Positions 40,321-52,474 are shown, counted from the stretch's first letter. The stretch: DNA of 64,000 bases from Lineus longissimus (GCF_910592395.1 NC_088320.1:7628001-7692000); one strand, 5' to 3'. Program-made: numbers and translations. The notes: generated from the letters alone by a model not told the origin.

Positions 40321-41400
40321 AGATTACGCATGAATTGGCATTTGGGGTTCGTGGAATAGTTATAAACTCATCTGAGGTTTCTGGTATGCATGAATTGGCA
40401 TGTGGGGTTCATGGAATAGTTATAAACTCATCTGAGGTTTCTGGTATGCATGAATTGGCATGTGGGGATCATGGAATAGTTATAAACTCATCTGAGGTTT
40501 CTGGTACGCATGAATTGGCATGTGGGGTTTGTGGAATAGTTATGAACTCATCTGAGGTTTCTGGTACGCATGAATTGGCATGTGGGGTTTGTGGAATAGT
40601 TATGAACTCATCTGAGGTTTCTGGTATGCATGAATTGGCATGTGGGGTTTGTGGAATAGTTATGAACTCATCTGAGGTTTCTGGTACGCATGAATTGGCA
40701 TGTGGGGTTCATGGAATAGTTATAAACTCATCTGATGTTTCTGGTACGCATAAATTGGGATTTGGGGTTCGTGGAATAGTTATAAACTCATCTGAGGTTT
40801 CTGGTATGCATGAATTGGCATGTGGGTTCATGGAATAGTTATAAACTCATCTGAGGTTTCTGGTATGCATGAATTGGCATGTGGGGATCATGGAATAGTT
40901 ATAAACTCATCTGAGGTTTCTGGTACGCATGAATTGGCATGTGGGGTTCGTGGAATAGTTATAAACTCATCTGAGGTTTCTGGTATGCATGAATTGGCAT
41001 GTTGGGTTCATGGAATAGTTATAAACTCATCTGAGGTTTCTGGTACGCATGAATTGGCATGTGGGGTTCGTGGAATAGTTATAAACTCATCTGAGGTTTC
41101 TGGTATGCATGAATTGGCATGTGGGGTTCAAGGAATAGTTATAAACTCATCTGAGGTTTCTGGTACGCATGAATTGGCATGTGGGGATCATGGAATAGTT
41201 ATAAACTCATCTGAGGTTTCTGGTATGCATGAATTGGCATGTGGTGTTCGTGGAATAGTTATAAACTCATCTGAGGCTCCTGGTATGCATGAATTGGCAT
41301 GTGGGTTCGTGGAATGGTTATAAACTCATCTGAGGTTCCTGGTACGCATGAATTGGCATGTGGGTTCGTGGAATGGTTATAAACTCATTTGAGGTTTCGG
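40321..41400. repeat. 60-bp tandem array, 18 units
   Basis: The unit holds ATGCATGAATTGGCATGTGG, GGTTCATGGAATAGTTATAA and ACTCATCTGAGGTTTCTGGT. Three units are 59 bp (single G lost near 40826, 41305 and 41364). Most differences between units are in the dinucleotides of two sites: TACGCA/TATGCA and TTCGTGG/TTCATGG/TTTGTGG. The 60-bp length leaves one frame open for 173 and then 167 codons (HELACG.HGIVINSSEVS repeated). Unit differences are mostly amino-acid changing and the two stretches are out of frame with each other, so I treat it as a minisatellite. Confidence 0.93.
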
Positions 41401-41982
41401 GGACCCTCCCAGTTGGCCATGAGATAAAAGCCAAATCTCATATCCAGTGTGCGACCGTCAGTGTCAGTATTTAGTTGCTCTTTGCTGGCGTTTGGAGACA
41501 CGTCAGCACTACCAAACATGTACAAACATTTTGTGGCAAACACGATCTAACACAAAACTTGCTGATGTTTGCAACTGCTGTCCAGGCTTCAGAGGGGAGA
41601 GTGAATCACCTTTAGGGAGCCAAGACCTCTCCTGGTCAGAATACAATCAACTTGAATGATGCACAGTCTCAGACATGGTCATGTGGACGCAGATGCTATC
41701 AATCTTGTCTATATCTCCGAAGTGCATCCTCACTAGACAGAACAATAGAGATTGATGATGAATCCCGGCTCTCATGTCAGGGTGACTGCTGATCAGGAGA
41801 CCCTATAGCATACAGATTCCTTTCCAAACTAATGACGGCTTGGGAGACTGTGAGTTATGGCTGTCGGGAGGAGGTATCGATTTTAGGTGTGCCCAGATAT
41901 AGTGCCTACCTTGACTCTCTGAAATTTACGGCAAACCACCAAATTTTGGCAAGCACTTTCTTGGGCAGATTTTGGCCAGCGG
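41401..41982. other. No feature recognised
   Basis: Unassigned spacer between two tandem arrays. Confidence 0.4.
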
Positions 41983-42485
41983 TGTCTCAGGGGTAAATGG
42001 TGCACCCCACTTCTCCTCGGAGCATGTGGGCAAAAGTGGTCCACTGTTTCACATATCTGCATCACAAATGTGTCAATTAATGTCTCAAGGGTTATTGGTG
42101 CACCATAATTCTCCATAGAGCCTGAGTGCGGGGGTAAAAGTGGTCCACTGTTGCACACATCTGCATCTCAAAAGTGATTCAATGGTTCACAGGGCACCTC
42201 ACTTCTTCTCCGAGCCGAATTGTGGTCCAGAGCGGTCCACAGCTACACATCATAAAAGTGGCCATCCATGCCTCAATGGTTGTGCACATCACTTCTCTGA
42301 GCCAAAGTGTGACCCAAAGTGCTCTGCTGTACACACACCTGCAATTGCGTCACAAGAGTGCCTCAATGGTTAATGGTGCACCTCACCTCTCCTCTGACCT
42401 GAAATGTGGGCCGAAGTGCTCCAAAGCTACACATATCTGCATTACAAAAGTGGCCATCCACATCTCAATGGTTAACTATGTCACC
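41983..42485. repeat. ~92-103-bp tandem repeat, five to six degenerate units
   Basis: Units begin with CTCAATGGTTAATGGTGCACC-like sequence, then CACTTCTCC..GAGCC, AAAGTGGTCCACTGTT and CACATCTGCATCACAAAAGTG. Landmarks lie near 41983, 42082, 42175, 42269, 42360 and 42463. Confidence 0.75.
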
Positions 42486-43009
42486 TGACTCGGTCCCTGG
42501 AGTCACAGCTAAACTTGCCAGTTAATCTCGAGCCTTATCGTCTCAATGCATTATCCATGTCATTACTGACTTGCATTATTTATCCAAGCTGGCTCTGATT
42601 GCAGCCTATGTGATTGATCACTAAAACTTGTGTTTGATTTCGCTGACAATATTACTAAGAACCATTAGGAGCGTTTCCTGTGCAATCTTTTATTAAAGTG
42701 TACTATCAGGTTGCTAAACTCGCCAACACTGCAGTTGACAAGTGCTCAACAAGCTAACGTAGCATGATTCTGTAAAGAGCAAGGCATCTCATCAGATTAC
42801 GTGTGCCTCATCATGATGGCAAAGCAAACATGTTCCAAGGCAGCAGCATCAATATGATAGGTATCTGTAAACATCAGCTGGGACCTCCCCCTCACAATAT
42901 TCAAAGATGGTGAGCACAATAGTTTTCTTCTCACTATAACAGCCTCATCACTGGATGAGTGCAACGGCTGGATGGGAGAAGTGATTTGGCCCACTATTAC
43001 AAACATCCT

Positions 43010-43440
43010 ACGACCTCTGGATGGGAGTCAGTGGCTGTGTCCCTACTATTATAACCATCCCCACTCCTGGATGGGAGTCAGTGGTTTTGTCCCTACTGTT
43101 ATAACCATCCCCACTCCTGGATGGGAGTCAGTGGTTTTGTCCCTACTGTTATAACCATCCCTACTCCTGGATTAGAGTCGCTGGTTGTGTCCCTACTATT
43201 ATAAACATCCCCACTCCTGGATGGGAGTCGGTCTCTACTATTATAAACATCCAAACTCCTGGATGGGAGTCAGTGGTTGTGTCCCTACTATTATAACCAT
43301 CCCCACTCCTGGATGGGAGTCAGTTGTTGTGCTACTATTATAAACGGTGATTGTGTATCTCCCCAACCCAGGATGAGAGCAGTGGTTGTGTCGTCCCCAC
43401 TATTATAACCATCCCCACGCCTGAATGAGACCAGTAGAAA
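43010..43440. repeat. 50-bp minisatellite
   Basis: Unit CTCCTGGATGGGAGTCAGTG plus GTTTTGTCCCTACTGTTATA plus ACCATCCCCA. GGATGGGAG recurs at 43019, 43069, 43119 and (as GGATTAGAG) 43169, then 43219, 43261 and 43311, with one unit shortened to 42 bp. It decays after about 43330. Confidence 0.85.
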
Positions 43441-43487
43441 CATCCCCTGCCCTGGAAGAGAGTAGTGATTTAAACAGCCCCACCCCT

Positions 43488-44530
43488 GGATGAAATACCA
43501 TACTGGAGACATTTGTCCCCAATCTCAAGGTTTGATTACTCAGTGGGATTGCAATCTGTCTCCCGTTAGTTTAGCTGTAACCTCATGCTGATCCATAAGG
43601 TCTCTTCCAGTCGTCTGCCTGGATGGGAGTCAGTGGTTATGTCCCCACTACTATAAACTCCCCCACCCCTGGATGAAATAGAGCACCAGAGACATTGGTC
43701 CGACATCTCGAGGTTTGATTACTCAGTGAGATCGTAATCTGTGTCCTATTAGTTTAGCTGTTACCTCATCCTGATCCATAAGGTATATTCTTGTCCTCTC
43801 TCTGGATGGGAGTCAGTGGTTATGTCCCCACTACTATAAATGCCCCCACCCCTGGATGAAATAGAGTACCAGAGACACTGGTCTCCAATCTCAAGGTTTG
43901 ATTACTCAGTGAGATCGTAATCTGTGTCGTTTTGATTTAGCTGTTACCTCATCCTGATCCATAAGGTATCTTCTTGTCCTCTCACTGGATGGGAGTCGGT
44001 GATTATGTCCTCACTACTATAAACTCCCCAACTCCTGGATGAATTAGAGTACCAGAGACACTGGTCTCCAATCTCAAGGTTTGATTACTCAGTGAGATCG
44101 TAATCTGTGTCGTGTTGATTTAGCTGTTACCTCATCCTGATCCATAAGGTATCTTCTTGTCCTCTCTCTGGATGGGAGTCGGTGATTATGTCCTCACTAC
44201 TATAAACTCCCCAACTCCTGGATGAATTAGAGCACTAGAGACGCTGGTCTCCAATCTCAAGGTTTGATTACTCAGTGAGATCGTAATCTGTGTCGTGTTG
44301 ATTTAGCTGTTACCTCATCCTGATCCATAAGGTCTCTTCTTGTCCTCTCTCTGGATGGGAGTTGGTGGTTATGTCCCCACTACTATAAACTCCCTAACTC
44401 CTGGATGAATTAGAGCACTAGAGACACTGGTCTCCAATCTCAAGGTTTGATTACTCAGTGAGATCGTAATCTGTGTTGTGTTGATTTAGCTGTCACCTCA
44501 TCCTGATCCATTAAGGTCTCTTCCTGTCCA
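43488..44530. repeat. 183-bp higher-order tandem array, six units
   Basis: GGATGAA recurs at 43488, 43671, 43854, 44037, 44220 and 44403, exactly 183 bp each time. Each full unit contains AGGTTTGATTACTCAGTG, TTAGCTGT.ACCTCATCCTG and ATCCATAAGGT. It also holds CTGGATGGGAGT...TATGTCC.CACTACTATAAA, which is a derivative of the adjoining 50-bp unit. Confidence 0.92.
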
Positions 44531-45169
44531 CTGGGTCGTGGTCAACATGTTAAATGGCCAGGAACAGAATTGTCATGCCGGCCAAACTCACAAGCGTGAT
44601 TGCTAGGCAACCAGTCAACTCATTTCTCAGGCGATTTCAATCGAATCTGTAATTGGCTCAAGGTTAGAGTTGAGCAGTATCTCCTCATTGTGGCTTAAAA
44701 TGTGATTTATGGCAGCAGTCTGCAGCTCATTTGAGCCCGATCGCTGATCAAAACTGATGGGCAGACATTACATTTCTACTAATGTTGACGATTGATTACA
44801 ATATGTAATGGCGAACCACTGATCAGACATAAAAGGGGCATACATCCATTGTCTATAACTCTGCTTTTTGAAGATGCACACCACCCTAGGAGCTTTTCCA
44901 TTCGTGTGCATTTTTTAGCAATATTTAGCTGTCTTACATCAACATCTCCAAATTTTTTTAACAACTTGAAAAGTTCTTATTTTTTATTTGACAGATTTCA
45001 AAATTTCTCTCGGTTTTCAAATCAAAATTTGTTACTGTTTTTATTTTCGTGAAACTAATTATTCACGAAATCTGCTGAAATTAAGTGGTTTACAGTAGGA
45101 AGCAGCTTAAATGGTTTGTTTTATTCAAAACGACTGCACAGGCAAAGATCCAGAAAGATGCACATAATA
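44531..45169. other. No feature recognised; AT-rich end
   Basis: Unassigned. TTTTATTTTCGTGAAAC and CACGAAATCTGC at 45035-45080 form a short imperfect palindrome that resembles 16500-16560. Confidence 0.35.
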
Positions 45170-45300
45170 GGAGGAGGAGGGGAGGAGGAGGAGGAAGAGG
45201 AAGAGGAGGAGGAGGAAGAGGAGGAGGAGGAGGATGATGACGCCGACAATAACGACAACGACAATGATGATGATGAAGAAGATGATGCTGTTGATAATGA
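45170..45300. repeat. (GGA)n / (GAT)n compound microsatellite
   Basis: Purine-only GGAGGAGGAGG... from 45170 to about 45235, grading into GATGAT and GACAAC triplets. It accounts for Glu/Asp-rich or Ser-rich open frames on both strands. Confidence 0.9.
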
Positions 45301-46056
45301 AGTGAAATTCATCGACATCATCATCATTCATCCTCGGTGCATCCGTATCACAAAAAGATTTTCACGTAAAACAAATCCCTGCGCACATCTGTCTACAGGT
45401 GAGAAGGCTGGAATAAGTCTAACCACCGACCGACTCATCCTGCTTCTGTTCCACATAATCATCATTGATCAAGCTGCACCAATATCGAAGAAGGTTAATT
45501 CCATGTTGCCATTCTTTGCCTCCGATCGCACTATGAGGTCGGTCAAGACAGCTGGCTTAACATATCGATTTCATCGGGTGAAACTTTCAATAGGGACTGA
45601 GGAAGATTGCAATTAGATGCTAGTGTTACGCATATTGATTCTCACCCTCGGCAGCCGAGAGAAGACGACTCGATAAGATAAGACAACCGTCATGAAGGAA
45701 TGACGAGCGCATTATTCTCGAGTAAGAAGAGGAATCGGTCTGCAGCAATCTCATTCTGCTAATGGACAGAAAATGATATTTGTAATTGTGTCTGATGAAA
45801 CTATTACGACAGTCAGACCATATTATAAGCTGTGGTTTGAAAAACCGGAGTGATTTTAGAAATGGTACGGTAAAAGAGATGGTTCCAAAGATTAGGAAGC
45901 TTACGACAGCAGGCCTGCAGTTCAAACAAGGGGTGACCCAATGTAATGTAAGGTATGCCAGACTGAAAACATCTTAAAAGCATTCAAAATAAATTGGCGA
46001 CATGTTCTATATATAAATCACAGTGACAAAAACAGAGCAGATAAATCGATGTCATA
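45301..46056. other. No feature recognised
   Basis: Short open frames on both strands (45116-45977) continue from the microsatellite without a domain. Confidence 0.45.
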
Positions 46057-46245
46057 TGTGACCCGTCACAGCAAAAGCAGGCGCATGTCGCTCTGAGCTT
46101 GGCAGGTTGAGAGGGGCAGTTTGTTCATTTCCCGGTTGTCTGCTTTTGTGAAATACGAGCACATCAATTTTTTCCATTATCTCCTGGTGTCATTTAGGCT
46201 CATCTTCTGTGCGACATGCGCCTGGTTTTGCTGTGACAGGTTACA
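46057..46245 (-). mobile_element. Family C MITE, complete, TA-flanked
   Basis: TA at 46055-46056 and 46246-46247. Left end TGTGACCCGTCACAGCAAAA, right end GGTTTTGCTGTGACAGGTTACA. The interior is in the opposite orientation to the copy at 22002 (GAGCTTGGCAGGTTGAG ... CTCCTGGTGTCATTTAGG). The TA duplication and long inverted ends fit a Tc1/mariner-like mobiliser; this is an inference. Confidence 0.88.
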
Positions 46246-46247
46246 TA

Positions 46248-49200
46248 TAACAAGGATTAGTTTTTATCAAATCTTTGATTATGATAAAGAGTGAAACTTC
46301 ACCACCATCTGGGAAATCTGGGAAACAGCCGGTGAACATGATCCATGCTGGCAGTTCAACTTCCGGATTAAGTCTCACTGCTGATAAAGTCACCACATCA
46401 TAGCCACAAGAAACAAACTAAGAGTCAGATATCGCCATGGAAACCACAAAGCCATAAACATGTCAATTTCTTGGCGTTTGCGGGGGTTTCCTCGACAATT
46501 GATATGAATGCGATATTTATATTCAAAGCAATATGTATAAGGGTTTCTTTATTGCTTGAGTCGCCCATCAAGCCTGTATGACTATTAACGGAACGGAACG
46601 CCGGAACGACTCGAGCTGATGCACTCATGAATAGGAACCTAATATAAAGATCTGTACAAAGAGGCTGGAAGTTAAGCACCGAAGAATGATATAGTTCAAG
46701 AAGCACAACACTTAGAGTAAACATATTCTGTCAATTCACTCTATATTCCTCAGCAGGAAGTGCACTCTAAAAACAAATTTGTAAATTTAACTACTTAACA
46801 GTAATTTTTCACTACCTCGGTTTTATTTGTGATCCCCCTCTTGTTCTATCTGATCTGCCACTTCACCAAGAACATCAGAGTCGGTATACTTCATAACATG
46901 CTTCCACCATTTTGATAATCTTTCAAAATAGAAAACCGCCCGACAGAGAGGATAAGTCAAATCAAATTGATTGTTTCTCTTGTCTATTATGCCTGTAAGC
47001 ATGATCCATTCGATTGATTTCATCTATTACCCCTGGCCATCTGAGCTCCAATCTAATCCTACATCTGTCCACGGTCATCAATGCCCGCCTCCCCAAGGCT
47101 CAACACCTGCCCCCTCTCTATGCATGCCTTATTGAGATCATGGCCAACAGGGACAGGAACTTCTGCAACATATGTGGAGGTCGTGGAAGGAAAATTTTGA
47201 AATTGTTAACAACGAAGACTATACATGTAACAGCCCATCAGCGTTTTCACCCTGAAATCATTTCATCATCCTGCACCTGACATCTAGATGCATTCCCCCC
47301 TGCTAAATACAACCTAGATCTGGGCCAAATTTAGCACAAGGGGGGGGGCAGGCATCTCTATCAATATCAATGTCAAACTCAGCAATTGCAGGTTTTACTC
47401 CTAAACCAGTAATCTTTTTTCACTCTCCGCAATGATAATTGTTGCATGTCAAAGCGACAGAAATAGCCTGTTTGCGGGGCGCACTTAAAGAGCAAAAGAT
47501 AAATCCGACACACCCATGACGCTGTGATATATACAAAACATTTTTCACGAAAGGGCACGGCTGCTAAACATTTTGTAAGTGGGACTAAAAGGGTTAAAGC
47601 TTCCTGATAACATGGAAGTAATTTGACTATCAAGAGGCAGAGAACCTAGTGAAGTTCTCCATTTAATTGACCTTGGCGGGCACGAGAGATGCGCCTTAAG
47701 ACATATCAAGCCGAAGTGGCTTGATCATCGTCAAAAGAGCCAAAGAGGGTCGGCCTCAAGAACACACGTTATTTGAGGTCTGTGACTATCAAAGCATTGA
47801 AGAATCCATTAGCCAGACCCTTGAAGGCATTTCACTTGCTTCTTAACCCTTCCGGTGAAGATGGTTCAATTATGGCTTTAAAAAGGGTCACTTACAGTAA
47901 TGGTGGCTATTATATTATAGTGCCTTTCATTGATTTGTGTCTGCAGCAAACCACTCAGCTACAGATGGCACAATAAGAATCCTCCTCAGAGACAACTCGC
48001 ACGACCAGCGCTTCAACCTACCTTTTACATTTTCACCGCCCGAGAAAAGGTACCTTCTTGTTTCCAGTTTAATAGTCTGGCGCACTTCAGTCTGCCTGAT
48101 GAATATGTTGAAAGAAGGGCCCCCAGGGTTCCATTCACAAACTCGGTATGATTGAATGATGCATCGAATGCTTTGATACCTACAGAGCTAGTTCAATTGG
48201 GTCTACACCGTATGTATCTCGACCATTTCCTCTGTGGTCAAAACCCAAGCAAACCCTAAATTCGGTCTCACGTTGACTGAACTTTACCCTCGGGAAAGAC
48301 AGGAGAGCAGTTTTGTTACAAAGCAGCCTTGGGCTGTCCTATTCTCATTAACTTGCATCTCAGTCAGACCACATTGGGCCAGTTTGTAGTGTGGGGCGTA
48401 ACTGGGCTCACTGAAATGAGACCACAGTGAGATTGGATCCAATTGCATCAGAATGAATTCGATTATTATCATCAATAGTAGTGATGACGAAGGAGTTCGA
48501 CACAGAAAACTCGGTATCAAACAGATCGGACACGACTAGGTCACCACAAGCCCCCACAATTATATTCTGTGAATGCCTGTGCTCTGGCGTGAAGACAGTC
48601 AGTCCCTTGTTTGCTGTCACTCCGCAAGGTATCCCAGGTCAAGAACAAAAAGGTGACAAATGCCATCAAGGACAGGTTGAACAACTCAAGGGTGACAGCC
48701 CAACAAGTCTGAAAGCTAGACAAGTGGTGCGTGATCAAAATGGCCAAGACGACTTTCCCTTTCATGCAGCACCAACCCTCCGGAACAAGTCAACACAAGC
48801 CGGTCGCAAGTCGAACCAGGGGGTCGCTATTGAGTGTAAAGTGAGCATATCATTACCTATCTCGAGGGCTATTGGCCGACTAATGCTTGTATTCACGGGG
48901 TGTTGTCAATGATTAGATCCACCTAGACCTGTTGAAAGTGTGACCAACAATAGCTACGATCTATCACGCCTATTGGCATGTCCAACAACAATAACTGGTG
49001 TTCCTTTTGAAATCGCATTGAATGAAAACGGGGACTCTAACCTGTACAACTGACTACAGGCGATATTATGAGTTGTTTGAACTTGACTTTGCACCTGGTC
49101 TTGCCAAAAAGCGGCAGACTTTAGGTACAGTCAGCCTGCTGGGCTGCCAAGCTGAACCAGAGGGCACCAGAAAACTGCCATGCAGGCTGCCCCAGGAGGT

Positions 49201-49354
49201 GTCAGAATGCTGCCCCAGCAGATAGGTGCAAAGATATTTGTTTACTTTTTACTTCCAAATCATGATTTAACCACAAAAGTCATGGAAAATCAGTATAAAC
49301 AAGTCTATTTTAGCCTGACAAACTCCCTTATAGTTGTAAATATTGTTATTCAAT
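46248..49354. other. Three kb without a supported feature
   Basis: Open frames of 60-143 codons occur on both strands (for example 47014-47280, 48481-48912 plus; 46425-46724, 47379-47633 minus). None has a recognisable domain or convincing splice sites. A G-run lies at 47341. A host gene with short exons could be hidden here; I cannot see one. Confidence 0.45.
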
Positions 49355-49645
49355 CTTTCTGAATATTGCTTACAGTCTTTCTTTATGGCTTACAGACTTT
49401 CTTAATATTGCTTAAAATCCCTTCCTAAATATTGCTTACAATCTCTAATTATTGATTACAATCTTTCTAAATGTTGCTTACAATCTTCTTAAATATTGCT
49501 TACAATCTTTTTAAATTTTGCTTACAATCTTCTTAAATATTGCTGACAATCTTTTTAAATATTGCTGACAATCTTTTTAAATATTGATTACAATCTTTCT
49601 AAATATTGCTTTCAAACATTCTAAATATTACCTACAATCTTTCCC
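49355..49645. repeat. 22-bp AT-rich tandem repeat, ~12 units
   Basis: Unit ATTGCTTACAATCTTTTTAAAT, with TACAATC landmarks 22 bp apart (49501, 49523, 49545) and degenerate edges. Confidence 0.85.
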
Positions 49646-50451
49646 TAAGAGTGAATTCAAGTCCATATCTGTACATCACAGACCTACAGCTGAGCTGAGT
49701 AAATGAAAAGTTCGAAAACCCGGAGGACCAAATACTGGATATTCCTAACACGTTCTGAGGGGATGATGTCATATGACAGACAGGCGTGACTTGAATATTT
49801 TCTAGTTTACGCTCTCTCAGTCTTCAAGCGAACATCTTGGCAACTTCTTTCAGTTACAAAAGATCAATTATTCATATCCCTCAATGGTAAAGACATTTTT
49901 CTTGCAGACATAAACATTTGTCTGTCATCATAAAGGGCAATGGAAGGGACGTGTCTGACAATAATTTGCATAAGATAATAAATCTGAATAGATAAAGCTC
50001 GGAGTACATTGAATCTGGCCTGATTTGTATTCTCAATGTACTGTTCTTTTCATGATATTGACCAAAGCATAATTAGCATATCACTGCCTCTTAACTCATC
50101 CCAGTGGATCAGATCAGCTCACTGAGTTATACATGTACTTTAAATGCATCAATGACATCACCAATCATAACAGTTATAGGGGTGCACCATTCGCAAGTCT
50201 CTGAAGGAAACCCCATTGTCCACATGCCCAGCAGGCCATAGCCAAATCTAGCTAAATGATCTGCGAGTTTTGAACAGGAAATAAGGAGGCATATTTTTCG
50301 TGGATGGTGAAAATGTAAAAGTTGGCTCAAACGTTGACCATGCGAAGTTCACTTTTAAAAGTGTGAATTGGGACGACACCTCTACTGCAGTAGATATCAG
50401 ACAATAAAACTAAACTTTAACTTACTTTAACTTGAAAGTCTCACTTAAAAA
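49646..50451. other. No feature recognised
   Basis: Mixed sequence; the minus-strand frame 50127-50330 has no domain. Confidence 0.45.
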
Positions 50452-50575
50452 GGGTTGACCATACCACCATTCTGGCTAGAATCCCAAAGCATTTAGAATA
50501 CATGCAAAACAAAAATTCCAGATTGTTGAAATTCATCCTCATTTGCAAAATTGGCACTAGTTTTAGAGTCGTGAA
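50452..50575. mobile_element. Fold-back MITE, family D, left arm only
   Basis: GGGTTGACCATACCACCATT and CTGGCTAGAATCCCAAAGCA match the family D left arm. The opposite arm is missing. Confidence 0.55.
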
Positions 50576-51278
50576 AGAGATGACTTTTACTACTGTTGGC
50601 TTATACTTAGATGCATCACTTTTTTTTAGACATTACCGATGATAAAATTTCTCCATTTCCTGTTCTGTGCCATCCGGAACCTTTTTGTGATTTGATTGAT
50701 GCCCTTTGACAACATCTCCTGCTGCATCTCCACTATGTCATCCTGCATCAAACTCAAGTCATGCCGAAATGATTTGCTAAAACGGTCATGAAGCTAAGAT
50801 GCCCTTTCTTTATGTTACCACTCAAAGATCATTAGCTTTAAGTCAGGATATTAGATGGGTTTGGCATTCTGTGTTTAGGTTCGGATCTCAAACGGTTCAT
50901 TGAAGATACAAGAAAGGACATGCCAGAGGGTCGGTTGATTTAGGATGGGTCAGAAGAGAGAGGGTTTGAAGGAGAAAGCCACATCACAAACAAATTAAGG
51001 GTTGGTTTAAAAATACTCGTACCAATAACATCTTGAAATATCAAAATAACTGGTCACACTCCCTCACTGGAACTGAGCAGACCAATTTGTGAATGACAAT
51101 CATGATGAGCGCCAGGCATGATCATCAACCTCTGCTTTCTGGAGTGCGTTTTAATGTGCGAGCAGCTTTTTTACCTCTGTATGTTTGTTCTTTTTCCATT
51201 TCATTAGTAAACTATTTTTCGGAACGTGCTTATGTTTTTCCAATTTTGTTTCAGCTCTCAGTTAGTAGAGAAACACAT
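50576..51278. other. No feature recognised
   Basis: Mixed sequence without supported features. Confidence 0.45.
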
Positions 51279-51470
51279 TACAGTGGAACCTCCCTTAGCG
51301 AACACCCCTCTATCAAGGACAACCTCTCTATAACCACATTATTAAGGACACTACTTTTGGTCCCAAATTGGTTGTTTCCATTCAATTTGACCTCTCTAAT
51401 AGGACACCTCTCTATTAAGGACAACATTTGTCAGTCCCAAGGGTGTCCTCTATAGAGAGGTTCCACTGTA
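51279..51470. mobile_element. Family B MITE, best-preserved complete copy
   Basis: TACAGTGGAACCTCCC at the left, AGAGAGGTTCCACTGTA at the right, TA at both borders, 192 bp. The outer inverted ends are followed by internal CTCTCTATTAAGGACA and GTCCTC..ATAGAG copies of the terminal motif. Confidence 0.88.
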
Positions 51471-52140
51471 TTTGGTATTTTTAGCACGCACAACTTTTGG
51501 CGCGAAAAAAAGTTTCCCGCGCCAAATTCTCTCCGGGCTCAGACTTAATCTCATCCTGCTATTCCTCGGTCATCTGCTATGAACCAATTCAGCCCGTAAG
51601 ATCACCTTCAGGACTGGCGCCGACTGCAAGCATGTCCCCCAGACACGCCGACATCGCCTCCTTTGATATCGTGTGATTGGCCGATTAAGGTGACTTTACG
51701 ACCGAGAGCAAAGCCCGATGACCATCAGGCATCGATCCCTTAATGCCCTCGTGCACTTGTGATGGTTTCCTGATTACCTTCATTGGAGTATCGATCGATG
51801 CCACTGTCACGAGAATTGATCTTGTTTAGGCTCTTTGCTCACGGTGACAGCAGCCAAACAACTAAAAGTTACAGCTTGATACTCCCCCAAGCGCAAATTG
51901 TTCGAGTCAACCTCGCTATTGCTTACCAGACTTATCATTGCTTATGTTGCATTTACACTGATTGCACTGGTTTGAGACTATTTGCTCACTGTGACAGCAC
52001 CCCAACAACTAAGCTTACTCCCCCAAGCGCCAAAGTGATAGGGTCAACATCACTGTCGCTTTCCAGACCAAGGTTTATCGCAGATCCTTCTCTCATCTGG
52101 ATCTGGATGATAATCGCCAAACCTCCAGTTGGAGTATGAC
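51471..52140. other. No feature recognised
   Basis: Two imperfect copies of AGGCTCTTTGCTCACGGTGA / GACTATTTGCTCACTGTGAC (51829 and 51978) with CTCCCCCAAGCGC after each show a ~150-bp local duplication. No gene seen. Confidence 0.45.
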
Positions 52141-52429
52141 GTCGATGAGGTATGGAGCCCACTATGGGCTACTGTCCACCTATGTGGGATCTTTTACTTG
52201 CCCTGGCATAGACACTCGGGTACAAGGGACCACGGCTTTTAGTCTCATCCGACAGACCCTCGAGTATTTCATACGTTAATGTACGTGTTGTGAAGAGCCA
52301 GGAATTTTAGTTCCTTGAAAGCCACGCCGGTTCATCCAGAAATACAATCCTGGGTTCTCCCCGGGATCGAACCCGGGCCCTATTGCGTGGTAGCCAGCAG
52401 TGTTAACCACTAGGCTGCTCCCTAAGGGC
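52141..52429 (-). mobile_element. SINE family E, near complete 5' two-thirds
   Basis: In reverse complement: CCCTTAGGGAGCAGCCTAG, then GTGGTTAACACTGCTGGC, the perfect B box GGTTCGATCC (52364-52373 region), AGAACCCAGGATTGTATTTC, TGTCTATGCCAGGGCAAG and TAAAAGATCCCACATAGG. The 3' portion downstream differs from the copy at 1722, so the two may be subfamilies with different tails. Confidence 0.78.
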
Positions 52430-52474
52430 TCCCTCATCAGTTCTCTATGTGACTAATGCAAAGAAGTGCATCAC

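Noticed and set aside
40317-41323. Two long open frames repeating a 20-residue peptide
   Set aside because: They follow from a 60-bp repeat length. Unit differences are mostly amino-acid changing and single-base losses shift the phase, so there is no sign of protein constraint. Kept only as a low-interest finding.
40321-44530. Regularly spaced repeats resembling a CRISPR array
   Set aside because: Direct head-to-tail units without unique spacers, in an animal-type genome.
45116-45616. 166-codon Glu/Asp-rich frame and Ser-rich frames opposite it
   Set aside because: Produced by a (GGA)n/(GAT)n microsatellite; no domain outside it.
48481-48912. 143-codon open frame
   Set aside because: No domain, no repeated residues of interest, no splice context; length is within chance expectation for this amount of sequence.
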